64,000 nucleotides of DNA from Limnomonas spitsbergensis (taxonomy: Eukaryota > Chlorophyta > Chlorophyceae > Chlamydomonadales), in assembly GCA_037349105.1 (NCBI GenBank), contig JAYJMM010000119.1:5591001-5655000 (forward strand). Direction: 5' to 3'. The position numbers and the translations under genes are program-made. Below, one piece after another: positions 41,377-52,398 of the stretch. Within the stretch, counting starts at the first letter, position 1. Each line of letters opens with the position of its first letter. A model generated the notes under the pieces. That model was not told the DNA's origin, ran no database searches, and was given only the letters and a program-made list of their open reading frames with translations.

Positions 41377-43533
41377 ATGATCCAAAATCACTTAGCCAAA
41401 CTGACTGCTCGACCACCATGCAGATTGCTGCCATTTCAATACTCCTTCCCCGCCCCACACCACGACTCTTCCCGTAGAAGCCCAGCCATGCGCTCGCTAC
41501 CCCCCGCTGCATCAACATCCAGTAGCCTTGCATCCATCCCCTTGGACCCCCCTCAGTACACCAAGCTCTCCATGCCTGTATACTCCCTCAGGTATGGACA
41601 CCTAACAGCTCAAGTATCCCTCGCTTTCAGCTCGCTGCTCGGAGGAATGTTGAGGGGCGGAAGTGTGGCAAAGGAAGGTTGAGATCAAGGGCAGACTTGG
41701 CAAAGCAATCTGATGAAAACCGGACAGGGTGCATGGCGCATGGTGCATGGTTCCTTGCCATTTTCTTACCTGCCTGATATCAGCGTGCATTTCAGTGCGC
41801 CACAGACCACCTTCAGGGTACGCCAGGCCTTTACCACTGGGCCCATGTGCACAAACTTGACCATCCCAATGGACCAAGCAGCAGGTTTTGCCTCCCCAGG
41901 CCCTGTGGTCGAGCCCGGTGGGCCGTGATGTGGCTGAATTTCAGCTGAAACACCCACAATCAACAATGATGCCTGCTTCCTCCGGCGTTTACTCCCCCAG
42001 CATGACCTCCAGCAACCTCAGTTGAAAAATCTTCCTATGCCTGTGTACTCTCTCAGCACCACATCCGCTGCGGCAGCCCGTAGCAGCGGTGCAGCAGCAG
42101 CAATGTCAAATGCACCGATAGAGGATGCACCAGGCTCGATACACAGCAAAGACTCTGCTGGCTGGGCAGCCCAGGCGAACGGCACCATGAACCTGGTCAC
42201 CTATGCCGCCCCAGTGTCCATCCAGCCAAGGCGGTACGCCCTGGGGCTGTACCTCGGAACCCTGAGCCACGAGAACTTTAAACGGAGTGGACGTGGTGTC
42301 CTTCAGGTAAGGCTGGTAGATCGTGCAGACGTGCTGGTGAGCCATGCACGTCTGCACTTTACAGAGGCTGCTTGCATGGCGTCACATGGGAGCCTTCTGG
42401 CTGAGCCATGTAGATTGTACATCATGCTTGCATCGTGTCGCGTGGGTGCCTGATGACCGAGACTGACAGATCTTAGATGTCAGATACTGGCCATTTCTTT
42501 AGATGAAGACCAACGCGTTCGAGGGCAGTCCCTACCCATTCCCTGATCCACCATACATGACAGCTCTTCCATACGTGTGGCACGCTGGGTAATCCCTCCC
42601 AGGTCCTCCGAAAGAGGCATGCCTCGCTCTTTCAGCTCCTTGGCAAAACAAGCGGCAGGGATGTGGACAAGTTGAAGCTCATTCGGGAGGCAGGCTTCCA
42701 AGTGGTGGACTCTTTTGGCTTCCCAACATTGGCGGGTGTGTGTACGGCATGTCCGGCATGAATGACCGGGGTCTGCTGAAATCAGTTGGCTTTGATCCGA
42801 GAAAGATGACGAGTGAGAGGGAGGTTTGAATGTGTGTTAGACATAGTGCTGGTTATTTTTTGTGTCCAAATAATCGCATGGGAGGTGACTCTTTTTTGCT
42901 GGTTGCTTTGTCTCATTCTGCAATTTCGGTGGCAGGTGTCAAAGTCCTGAGTCCAGTAACTTCCTGCTTATGTTTTGATTTTCATGTCATGGTTTTCACT
43001 GCCGTTTTCTTGTGCTTCAGCTAAACTTCAGCTACATCACCACATACAGCTAAGGGAGCCTGATACAGCTAGCCCTGCTGCTTGGGCCACGGACCATTGG
43101 CCGGTCTGGTTTGATCCCCATTGACCCTTGTGGTGGCCACCCAGTGGCACCTCAGAGCTGGTCTGGTGTGGTCTTGAACAGTGAAGGTGTGCTCTGCTGC
43201 CCTGCCCACTCAGACGCTGCATGTGTGATGGAGCTGGTGGCCGTCTCCGGCTTCACGTCATGCGGTGAGAGTCTTGCGTGTGATCACTTGTGCTGAGACC
43301 CCCGGCATCGATCCTTGTAGGGGGCCATGATGTTTAACTGTTGCCTTTTCCCGGTTCTTTCCCCTTCCACGATGCACCCCTCCCTGATGTTGCAGCCTTT
43401 CCCCATCCTTTCCCCAGGGGACCATGACGTCGTCATATGTGACGTAGTGGCGTACAAGAACCTGGCTGACTTAATTGCGGAGGAGGATGCGCTGTACACA
43501 TCTCACCTCCGCCAGATGGGACACATGCAGTAG
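41377..43533 (+). CDS. Flavin-reductase-like (FMN-binding split barrel) protein
   Basis: Five phase-consistent exons (765 nt, 254 aa): 41377-41591, 42057-42306, 42603-42735, 43214-43264, 43418-43533. The first about 90 residues are Ser/Ala/Pro/Arg-rich and fit an organellar transit peptide; ATG 41489 is an alternative start. The body shows the flavin-reductase-like pattern: MNLVTYAAPVSIQPRRYALG, SGRGVLQVLRKRH, FQLLGKTSGRDVDKL, VMELVAVSGFTSCGDHDVVI (Gly-Asp-His motif) and CDVVAYKNLADLIAEEDALY. Such domains bind FMN and reduce it or pass electrons; the partner here is unknown. It has the expected length for the plant/algal family. Intron 1 is bounded by two copies of the same sequence (see findings). 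It diverges from the DUF4079 gene, another plastid-type protein, so co-expression is plausible. Confidence 0.85.
41551..42056 (+). repeat. Direct repeat bounding intron 1 of the flavin-reductase gene
   Basis: The 41 bp ending exon 1 (41551-41591, finishing atgcctgtatactccctcag) and the 41 bp ending intron 1 (42016-42056, finishing atgcctgtgtactctctcag) align without gaps, about 31 of 41 identical. In the first copy the final AG is followed by a donor GT; in the second it serves as the acceptor. Confidence 0.85.
41820..41970 (-). repeat. Dispersed short repeat (family A) copy
   Basis: Minus-strand blocks gttgattgtgggtgtttcag, ctgaaattcagccacatcac, aaacctgctgcttggtcc. Within intron 1 of the flavin-reductase-like gene. 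Confidence 0.6.
43018..43150 (+). repeat. Dispersed short repeat (family A), good copy
   Basis: Contains cagctaaacttcagctacat, agccctgctgcttgggccac, ggaccattggccggtctggt, ttgatccccattgacc and gtggtggccacccagtgg. Intronic in the flavin-reductase-like gene. Confidence 0.7.
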
Positions 43534-45156
43534 AGCGTGATGATGAGGGGATAAGGGCACGTGCAATAGACGACGATGCCAGCTGTGGGCCACAGGCAGT
43601 AGTGGTGAGGAGGGGGTGGATAAGAAAGGAGGCAACTGGCTTGTTAAAGATATTGATGGCATCAGGTCAATGCCAGGAATGCTTTGCCTGCCTAATGCGT
43701 CTTTCTATCTTAGCCAGCTGGGACATATCGAGTAGTATTTAAGTGATTTACTGATGACAAGGGGGGGCGACTGGGGTGCTTCAGGTTTTTGAGGGCGGTA
43801 CATTGTCGACTCTAGTGTTGATTCTAGTGTGCGCTAGACCACTCTGGTGGGCAGCTGGGCGGCATCCACTGCGCTGATGAGTGATGAAGCCAAACCTATA
43901 CAAGCCCAAGCAGTAGGGCTTAGTGTATCAGGCCCCCTCCACCATAGGATGTAGGTGGAATGTAGCTGAAACGCTTTAAATTAAACGGTGGTGGATAACA
44001 TACCTGCCTTGCTTGCCTCATGCAGCTTTTCGTTTGCATGTGACACGCCATTCACTGAAGCATGGAGTACACGATTGTCTGGATGTCATTTATATTGAGC
44101 TGTGTTTGCGTGTTCAAGGCCTCAACCTGGAATGTCTATGCGCAGGTTACAGATTTTATTTTAAACGGATCCATGTTAGTAGGTTGAAGGGATTTTATAT
44201 TTGAAAACGTGGATGTGCGATATCCATAGTGCTGGGAAAAGGCAAAATAAAGCTATCAGTTGTACTCTCAGTAATTTTCAGTTATTAGCTCTGCTTGAGC
44301 TGAGGAATCCAAGCGTGACTGGTTGAGCGGTCAGGTGCACTGACACTTCGCGTTGTTTACGCTGTTTTCCCAAACAGCGATAGGCTTGGCCTGCAGAGCA
44401 TCAAAGAGGGAGCAGAGGCTATGGGTATGCCAGGGTGGCAGGTTTGCATGCTGCATGCTGCATTACAGTGGAGCTCAAGCCTTGGACTGCAGAGCCTTAA
44501 GCAGGCAGTGGAGACGGTAATAAAAAGGGTGCAATGGCTGAGAACTGGCCAGGGCGACGGACACGCAGGTTGCGTCCTGCATTACAGTGGGGCTAGAAAG
44601 CTGGTTTGACAAGATTATTCCTGGGGCGCCCCGGTGCACATAAGGAGCATGCCCAATTGATGAACCCAGTCGGGAACATACTTTAAATCCATCACCGCGT
44701 CTCATCTAGTTTTGTGGCATGGCATCACAAAAACGTGCTCTGCCCGACCACAGGCTCATCGCAATATGACTGGACGTAAAATGACACTCGCCCTCACCTG
44801 CAACAGCTTGAATTCGGTCACTTGCCAGCTGCTGCTTTGAAAGGCTCCTGCTCCCTTGGTTTCAACCCTAGAGCAGTGGCAACGGCAAAGCACTGCATTC
44901 AGCAATATCGGCAGATCTGACAGATCATAAATCGAAACAGACATTGTCCTAGTCAGGTAATGATGTGCACGGCAGGCATGTATGTGACAGGAATTATGCA
45001 TTAATCTTATTTGCAGGCTATAAATGCTCTTCCTTTCATGGAACTGTAATCCTAGACAGAGGACTAAACAAATTATGACAGGACCGTCATGAGGCAGCTG
45101 CAACTCTTAGTCCGGGATCACTACAAGGCAGCAGATACCTAAGGCAGCAGATCCAC
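43534..45156. other. Convergent intergenic region
   Basis: Between the flavin-reductase-like gene (plus) and the Ala-rich protein gene (minus). A small duplication (ggcctgcagagc / ggactgcagagcc and a gcattacagtgg block) lies at 44390-44600. No exon supported. Confidence 0.45.
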
Positions 45157-48100
45157 TCACAGGCTGCTGCATGTTGCGTCCCTCTTGTTCCAAAACCTGC
45201 AACAGGTGTTATACACCCAAGACGTGCAACGTTCAACGGCAACAGAGGTTATTTGAGCATCGCCCGGCGGAGAACTGCCCAAGCCAGGTGACGGGGATGC
45301 CATAGGAGAAGGCGTGGGTGACGGAGATGCAGGTGAAGCAGTTGTGGGAGGAGGGGGTGTGGGCGGACGGGGTAAAGGAGGAGGAGAAGCTGTACCACAG
45401 TCACAGGATCCTTGGATGCTTGCCAGGGCTTGGGCAAAGGCGCTGGCGGTTGCATTTGCCACAGCCGTGGCGATGGCAAAAGCGCTGGCTGTTGCAGACC
45501 CTCCTGCGGCAGGGGTTCAGGGGTCGAAGGATTCAGATCGCACGCATAGGAGAGAGTAATGAAGAGCAAGGCTGCACGACGTACATGGGATGTAGGGGAA
45601 AGTTTAATCAAATTATTCCTAGTTGTTCAAGACACAGAGAGTGACGATAAATCATGTTTTTCTAACGGCCTCTCATTATAGCGACTGACTGGTTTAAAAA
45701 TGTGCTGATGTTTGCATTGTAGCTGTTCTAAATGCGTCGACAAATCCACCCTACTTGGGCGAAGCATGTTTTGAAAGGGCCATCTGTGAAGGATACGACA
45801 GACAGCCAGATAAGGTCCCACCTGAGGAACATGCAGAAGCGCTGGCTGAAGCAGTGGCAGTGGCAATCTTTGTCTCGAAGGCACTAGCCTGGGACCAGAC
45901 AGGACAGCATTTGCAGGATTACCGGGAGGACAATGTGAGTGAGGTTTATGGGAGAACAAGGGCACTGAGCTGAGGGCCCAACACAGTGCAACGGTCGATA
46001 ACCGTGCGCACAGTCTGCCTGTACTTAAAAGTAATGGCCTTATTTGCCTGTTTCATTCATTAAGATGCACGCTTGCTTCTGCTTCAAATCCAAAGCCCAG
46101 GGTTGCCAAAAAGTATTTCCTCTCTGCGTAAAGTAAAGTGTATCCTTCACTTTCACACGCTGCCCTTAGGGAAATGAACATCAGTCGTGTATAATTCAAG
46201 CTGTTCAGTACCTGGGCTGCTGCAATGGCAGTGGAGCACCCATCGGTAGCTAACGCAAATGCCTTGGCGATGGCAGAGGCGACAGCTGTGGCCACAGCTC
46301 TGGCTGATGCGGCCGCGTTAGCGCAGGCAAGCCCGGATCCTGTTGGGGGAAGGTGTAGGTGGGTTCAGATCCTGGCTACTGCTATCTGATACAGGTTTGA
46401 AAAACTGTCTCTGTGTGGTGATCAATGATATCTTGTTGATTCTGCATTGACCCTACTGGTTTGCGGGTATGCAATTCAGGTCTCCTGAACTCTTAGCATC
46501 CCAGGTGCAGAAGAAAAATGTCTCTTGTCCAGAAATGGTCCTCTGATTCTTGGGCAGCGCCAAGCCAACTTCAGTTTGGCCCTGATCTGTCCACCCACAA
46601 CTCATGGCAATTACATTCCTTTGAGGGCCCTGAGGGCTGTGCTTGTTAATTCAAATATCAAGGAGAGTTTTCCAGACGGCATAAACTTACATAATACTAG
46701 AAAGGTCTCTCCTCGACTTGCCTGTGACGTTGACTGTGGCTGAGGCACTTGCAAATGCCTTGGCTGTAGCCGTGGCCGTTGCCTGGGCAGCGCTCGTGGC
46801 CGCAGCTGTTGCAGAAGTAACGCCACCACAGACCTGGTGTAAATGAATATTCAGGAAGTGAAGATGCAGGCCTCGCGTGACCGATCAATGTTTAATTTTT
46901 GGCACCAGAAGACAAGAATCAACAGGGAGTCATTGAAACCAACGGTTGCACATTGACAAGGCAGTGGATTCAGGGCACAAGATGTAGTGCAGGATTAACC
47001 CTCAATTGGCCACCAACCTCTGCAACTGCCGTAGCCACAGCCACAGATGTTGTGTTGGCTGCATCATTTAGAGCCTGCGAGCTGGCTTTTGAGACAGCGC
47101 TGGCCGCCCCTGCATAATAATTGTGTTGGCGGTTGTATTTCACAGCTGCACTGATTTTGTTACATAGATAACGCAGTCAGCCGAGAAGCAATACTGTCAT
47201 ATAACCAGATATGCAGCCTAGATCATCTGGCGCTACAATCTTAACATTCCATGCCATGCCAGGGGCGTCAGATCCCCAGGGTCAGACTGTGCGTGCAGCT
47301 GAGTGATTTAAATATTCCAGTCGGCACCGGTTTCCCTCCCACCTCCTGATGAAGAAGCCAGAGATTCTGCAATCACCGACGTGTCGCCTGAAGACAGCGC
47401 CTGAGATAGGGCTTGTGCGTTTGCATCAGTATTGCGGCTGATGGGGGCTCCCTGACATCAGAAACACCTTTAAATCGGAGGCAGCGCCGTGATAAAACAT
47501 ATTGAGGATATGCAGCTGATAAATTTAATCCAAGGTGCGAGCAAAATCCTGTGCTCCTGAAATTCAGGGTAGATGGCCTTTCATAACTCACCTGAGAACC
47601 TGCAGCCGTTGCCATCGACAGAGCGCTGGCAATCGCAATTGCATTGGCGCCTTGTGCTACCGCCTGGGCCAGAGCCTGGGCCAATATGTTGGACTGACCC
47701 TCTCCATTTGCAATTGCTATCGCAGAGGCCAAGGCACTTGCGTTGCCGTTGCCAAACGCTGAAGCCTCAGCAATGGCCCTACGTAAGCAATTGCATGGAT
47801 TAAGATTGTGATTCCTATCTAAATAGACCAGGGTTCTTAATCATGCTGCTAAATTTGAATTGGTTTTGCTGTGCAGCAAAATTCATGCAGAAAGTGGGGT
47901 GCAATGAACCATTCAAGAAGCAGACAATTATGAAGTCGAAATCTAACCACATGCTATAATCCAGATTCCGGGTAGCTAAGGATACTGCAATAAGTCATGT
48001 TTCACAAATAGACAGAGGGATCCACAAGCCATGGCATGAATCTATGAGGTAAATATGTGAGGAGGTTCAAGATCTGGGCTCCAGATCTATCACCTGTATG

Positions 48101-49134
48101 CAGCAATCCATTGCCAAGCAAAACCAAACAAGGAGATCGATTTAAAGCTAAAGGAGGTCATACAGCAATGCAAGCCTTATTCAAAAGCAGGTTGGGAGAT
48201 TTAGACTTACTCTGCTCATCAGGTGGGATCCTATTTCTTTTACATGCTGCAGTAATTTAGATTACAGATCCAAACGGCAAGGCTCCAAAATCAACGGGCA
48301 AGCATTTGACAAGAACAATGATTATGTATCTGAACTCCTGGATCCAACCAGAAGCTCCAAAATCATTATGGAATCCGAAAACTAGGTGGTGATGAGAACA
48401 GCAAGTACTTGTTCCAAGACATTAATCTAGCGACCAGATGCAGCCAGAAGTCTGGCACCGTCATAATTTGTGCATCTGGAAATTATTCTGAACTTGTGGC
48501 ATTGACAGCAGATCAGCATGCAAGCACTCAATCAAAATTCATTTACTTCTTAATCGGGATTTGAAAGCATAAATCTCAAGGTTGGAGATCTTCCTACTTG
48601 GCTGCCGCATTCACGTTGCCACTGGCAATAGCCTGAGCAACGGCCTCCGCTGATGCAATGTTGTTAAGAGCCGGAGGGGCGGCTATCTGGAGAACTCTGT
48701 GTGAGCCTGTAGATATCACAAATCACGGAAAGTCAGTGAGAACATGAGTGCATAGAAAGGTCAATTGCAAGCTGCAGAAGTAAGCCTGGCCAGGCAACTT
48801 TCCTGGGCCAGGTTGGTGATCATTCAAAATCATGGAGAAATAAATGTTCAGCCATTGAGGAGCAGGCACAAGACAAACTGGCAGATGAACTGGCTATAAT
48901 CATTTCACACTGGCTGCTGCATGATTCAGGCTTTTCATTCTCAGATCAGGTTATTTGGTGCGAATAATGATTGTCCGGAGTAGAATTTGAAATGCTGGCT
49001 GCTGCCTTGGATGAAGGGCAGGGACTGAACTCACAAGTCACTCCATGTGTAAAGAAGATCAAGGCTAAGACTTTGATCAAAGCGTGTGAATTCAAAGGAT
49101 CAGTTGGAATCTTCCCCATGTTGTCCAGATACAA
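45157..49134 (-). CDS. Secreted Ala-rich repeat protein with Pro-rich tail
   Basis: Nine phase-consistent exons (1251 nt, 416 aa): 49134-49035, 48706-48598, 47778-47592, 47451-47343, 47109-47018, 46833-46722, 46339-46212, 45888-45822, 45503-45157. Exon 1 encodes a hydrophobic segment (ALIKVLALIFFTHGVT) that reads as a signal peptide or anchor; ATG 49119 is an alternative start. Residues of about 40-330 are repeats of alternating Ala with Ile, Val, Thr, Ser, Lys and Phe, e.g. TATATAKAFASAS, ATAVASAIAKAFALAT, SATASAFAIATAVANATA. Then comes a Pro/Ser/Thr-rich stretch (PRPPTPPPPTTASPASPSP) like hydroxyproline-rich matrix proteins, and a Cys-containing C-terminus. The likely place is the cell surface or matrix. 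No known family is recognised; the Ala pattern resembles silk-like or self-assembling proteins by composition only. The intron after exon 46833-46722 uses a GC donor. Confidence 0.8.
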
Positions 49135-49783
49135 TCCTTTTCTTCACTCTTCAGACAGCAGAATCTCCGAAATCCCCGGCACTCCTCGACGATTTAGAGC
49201 TAGAGATCTGCCAGGCAAAACAGCTATTAATATTTGAATTGCGACCTTGGCAAGCACAGACCATTAGAAAATTCAAATGCGAGCACCTGCCTTCTAAAAC
49301 ACTGATTGCTGAACGAGATTTGAAAGGTACGTTCCGCAACGGTGCACAAATGTCACCGCTGACTAGATACATCCACACCTGTTGTTCATACTTGGTTGGA
49401 TCAGGCTTCCGCAACGTGTCGTGTGTCTTTCCTGCTAATGCTCGCCTTTTCTCAGCCGTCAACGAGGGCCACTTGCGCTGTTTTTCTTTGTTTGCTTCTC
49501 AGGTTTTCTAGGGTTAGTTGGGCCGCCTCAGGTTTGTTAAGTTCAGGGGGTAATTGTCCATTGGTACAACGCTGGTGGAATCCACACCCAAAGGTATGCC
49601 CAAAGCACGGAAGTGTGGAGAATAATACACGACTTACTGATTGCTACCGGTACTTAACAGATGGACAGGTCACTGCCATCAAGCGTTTTTTCCTCCTGAG
49701 GGATAACCTGCCTGTCCCCCCCTCCCTGGCATGCCTATTGCTTTCCATCGTCAACGCATGCACCTAGCAACTCCCTCTGATAC
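49135..49783. promoter_or_regulatory. Upstream region shared by two divergent genes
   Basis: 649 bp separate the starts of the Ala-rich gene (minus) and the O-methyltransferase gene (plus). No TATA box or clear motif is seen. Confidence 0.4.
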
Positions 49784-50797
49784 ATGACCATGATGCTGAA
49801 CTGTGCAAACCTCTACAGCGGCTGCAGTATCAAGCATGCTCCAGGGCTCAGAGGCTGCGCGATAGCAGCTTCGTGTAATCCTGCTGCCCTCATCAGCAGC
49901 CGACCAGGAAAGGGATCATCATCAAGCAGCGCGGTTGGCAGGACTGGATTAGCTTGCAAAGCTGAGTCCACATCCAAGGGCGTCAGGGACCCGAAACTGG
50001 CTGGCCTGTCCACCTCAGTCGTGCTCAAGGTCCCGGCCTCCATGAACATGACATCAGAGCTGTACACATACCTCCTGGCACACACGCGGGAGCCCGAGGT
50101 GCTGAAGGAGCTGCGCGCCGAGACCGCCGCAATGAGCGGCTCTCACATGCAGATCACGGCTGATCAGGGACAGCTACTTGCGCTGCTGGTGCGGCTGACG
50201 GGGACCAAGCGAGCTATTGAGGTCGGAGTCTTCACTGGGTACTCGTCGATATCAATGGCCATGGTGAGGACTTTCTGGTTTGGTTTTGCACTACCAATTA
50301 TACCATACCGAAGACCTGATATTCCCTGTCTCCGACATTTGCCCTGCATCATGTGCTTTGTACCGCAGGCGCTCCCAGATGATGGCAAGTTGTACGCGTT
50401 GGACAAGGACGAGCGGTCAATGGCTGTTGCACGCAAGTATTGGAACCTGGCAGGGGTAATGCACAAAGTTGAGGAGAGGCTGGGGAATGCTGTCGGGTCG
50501 CTTGAGAAGCTTTTGGAAGAGCATGGTCCATGTTCTTTCGACTTGGGATTCATTGACGCCGACAAGAGGATGTACGAGACGTATTACGAGCTGCTGATGA
50601 AGCTTGTGAAGCCTGGTGGTCTGATAATTGCTGACAACGTGCTGTTCTACGGAAGAGTGGCTAACCCAGAGGCCTCTGACAAGGCGGCTGTGGCTCTGGC
50701 TAGCTTCAACGCCTTTCTTCTGGCGGACAGTCGGATAGAGCTGAGCATCATACCCGTGGGAGATGGAATGGCGCTTTGCCGCAAGAGGGGAATCTGA
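49784..50797 (+). CDS. Caffeoyl-CoA O-methyltransferase-like, plastid type
   Basis: Two exons, 49784-50263 and 50369-50797 (302 aa). The first about 60 residues (Cys/Ala/Ser/Arg-rich, no acidic residues until AES) look like a chloroplast transit peptide. The rest is a class I AdoMet-dependent O-methyltransferase: AIEVGVFTGYSS (AdoMet-binding motif I, about residue 145), YALDKDERSMAVARKYW (motif with the acidic ribose contact), FIDADKRMYETYYELL (metal/catalytic Asp) and KPGGLIIADNVLFYGRV (Asp-Asn motif). These features define the divalent-metal-dependent CCoAOMT family that methylates catechol-type substrates. A substrate in an alga cannot be given. The 105-nt intron is a multiple of three and has no in-frame stop, so the unspliced frame is open end to end; skipping the splice would insert 35 residues right after motif I. 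Confidence 0.9.
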   Translation: MTMMLNCANLYSGCSIKHAPGLRGCAIAASCNPAALISSRPGKGSSSSSAVGRTGLACKAESTSKGVRDPKLAGLSTSVVLKVPASMNMTSELYTYLLAHTREPEVLKELRAETAAMSGSHMQITADQGQLLALLVRLTGTKRAIEVGVFTGYSSISMAMVRTFWFGFALPIIPYRRPDIPCLRHLPCIMCFVPQALPDDGKLYALDKDERSMAVARKYWNLAGVMHKVEERLGNAVGSLEKLLEEHGPCSFDLGFIDADKRMYETYYELLMKLVKPGGLIIADNVLFYGRVANPEASDKAAVALASFNAFLLADSRIELSIIPVGDGMALCRKRGI

Positions 50798-50987
50798 TCC
50801 TCACATGCTCTTTGGGCAGGCTTGGGTGGGATGCCCTGGCTTTTGTGGAAGACGTGGTGGATATCGTTGAGGCGTAGACGGTCTCAGAGGCTGGAACTTC
50901 CTTTGCCGTTCTATTCCAGCCTTTTGTCTGTCCCTTAACTTTATTTCCCCCTTTTCCTTTTATTTCCTGCCCCTTTTCGTTAGGCGC

Positions 50988-51262
50988 CCATGCGGCCGAG
51001 CCTTTTGAGCAGGGCCCAGAGGTGTAATGTCATTGACCCAAAGGGTGAGAGATCGAATCCGCCACAAGATCTTCTCTCTCCCCCTGTCTAAGTCACCGGG
51101 TTACATGTTCCTGTCCCCTCACATTGGAGGATAGCATGGCTGCACCATGGTCCTGGCTGTGCATGGTAGCTGGAATTGACCTTAGACATTCCTCACCAGC
51201 CGGTCCAGCCCCATGCGGCCGAGCGTTTAGCAGGGCCCAGCGGGTAAGCACCGTTCTTAACT
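50988..51262 (+). mobile_element. tRNA-like SINE family, longest copy
   Basis: Starts catgcggccgagccttttga gcagggcccagaggtgtaat. gcggccgagc resembles a pol III A box and gagatcgaatccgcc, about 60 bp on, a B box, as in a tRNA of the Ser/Leu kind. A body of about 150 bp follows, then a second head (catgcggccgagcgtttagc agggcccagcgggtaag). Partial copies occur at 28863, 35405, 36494 and perhaps 3411. It carries TGTAA at 51023-51027, about 225 nt after the O-methyltransferase stop. Confidence 0.65.
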
Positions 51263-52119
51263 TTGTGCAGTCAAAGCAAAATAATGTGACGTAAATTTAT
51301 TCGTTACAGACGACAAATGTTTCAGACTCTTTCAGTACAATTGCTGGCAGCTACAAGGCTTACATGGGAACCATGGTCGAGCATGAAGCCATCTTGTCAA
51401 ACAAAATTAAATTTTCATAGGGTGTTCGACTGATAGTTACAGGGTGGGCAGTAACAATCACCAATGCACCACTTGAAAGGAAAGATGAGGATGTGCTACA
51501 AGACATCCCCGTCAACGAGACAGAGGCGTGCCAAGCCCTGTATATTTGCTGACACGGGATCTTCAAGGAGCAGCCCGGAGTTCCCGTAGTATTCAACTTC
51601 TGTCCAATGTACAAGCCGCTCACCCACCCCTGAGTAGATGGGAGTGCGTGAGCTGGCAGCACAGAGTCCCGATTATCCCGTACATATTAGAACAGGGTGT
51701 GCCGGGCATTGAAACCAGCTGTACCTCAGTTTCTCTTCTCTGTGTTCCTCTGTGGACCAGATTCCATCGTCTAAAAGCTACGGAATACCTTTGAAACAAG
51801 CAGCAGCCTACATTCTCAAGTGAAAGACAGTCACAAGCAAGTACCCTACATAAATCACCAAAGCTGCAGCCCTCTTAAACCTAGCCAAGCGCATTCCCCG
51901 CGCCTTGCTGACGCCGACCTCAAGGCCCACCAGGGAGTAGGGAAGACTGCGGATCTTACGCAGCAGGCGAGCTCGGCTCAGCTCCTTCACCCTAGAGATC
52001 AGCACAACCCACTGTGTGCTTCCACTCCGACCTGCAGGCAGAGCATCAATACCACACCGAAGCGAGTAAGCGATCTTAAGAAGTTCCTAGTGGATTAAGC
52101 AGATCAAGGCTATAGAGAA
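51263..52119. other. No supported gene
   Basis: A minus-strand open frame at 52005-51808 (RVKELSRARLLRKIRS...) could be an exon or 3' untranslated sequence; without a recognisable family or splice partner I do not call it. Confidence 0.35.
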
Positions 52120-52398
52120 CTAAGCCTTCTGGCAGCAGCGCCGAGATAGCACAAATGCGGCCACAAAGTCCCGCAGCCACAACTCAGCAAAATTCAAAAT
52201 CCCCACCAAAAAAAAGACAAGCAGTCCGAAGATTCCCCATCCCCACGAAAACTTGGCCTTCAAAAAGTAATGAGAGGAGAGATACATAGCATTGCATACC
52301 CATGTGGAAATGCCTTGGTTATATTCAGGCTTCTCCAGACTGAAAAGACTGAACTTGCCATAGGTAAAACCCATAGACATGGACGCAACAACATCCAT
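52120..52398 (-). CDS. Candidate terminal exon, one-span membrane protein
   Basis: Minus-strand open frame from MDVVASMSMGFTYG to a stop at 52120, about 92 residues, containing PEYNQGISTWVCNAMYL, a hydrophobic segment (WGIFGLLVFFLVGILNF) and a basic tail ending RRCCQKA. It has the look of real coding sequence (aromatic-rich, one membrane span). It may be a small gene or the last exon of a longer one. No family recognised. Confidence 0.35.
   Translation of the reverse strand: MDVVASMSMGFTYGKFSLFSLEKPEYNQGISTWVCNAMYLSSHYFLKAKFSWGWGIFGLLVFFLVGILNFAELWLRDFVAAFVLSRRCCQKA

Noticed and set aside
49813..50565. Minus frames opposite the O-methyltransferase
   Set aside because: Antisense shadows; the plus strand has all family motifs.
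51808..52005. 66-codon minus frame RVKELSRARLLRKIRS...
   Set aside because: No splice partner, family or start context; could equally be untranslated sequence.
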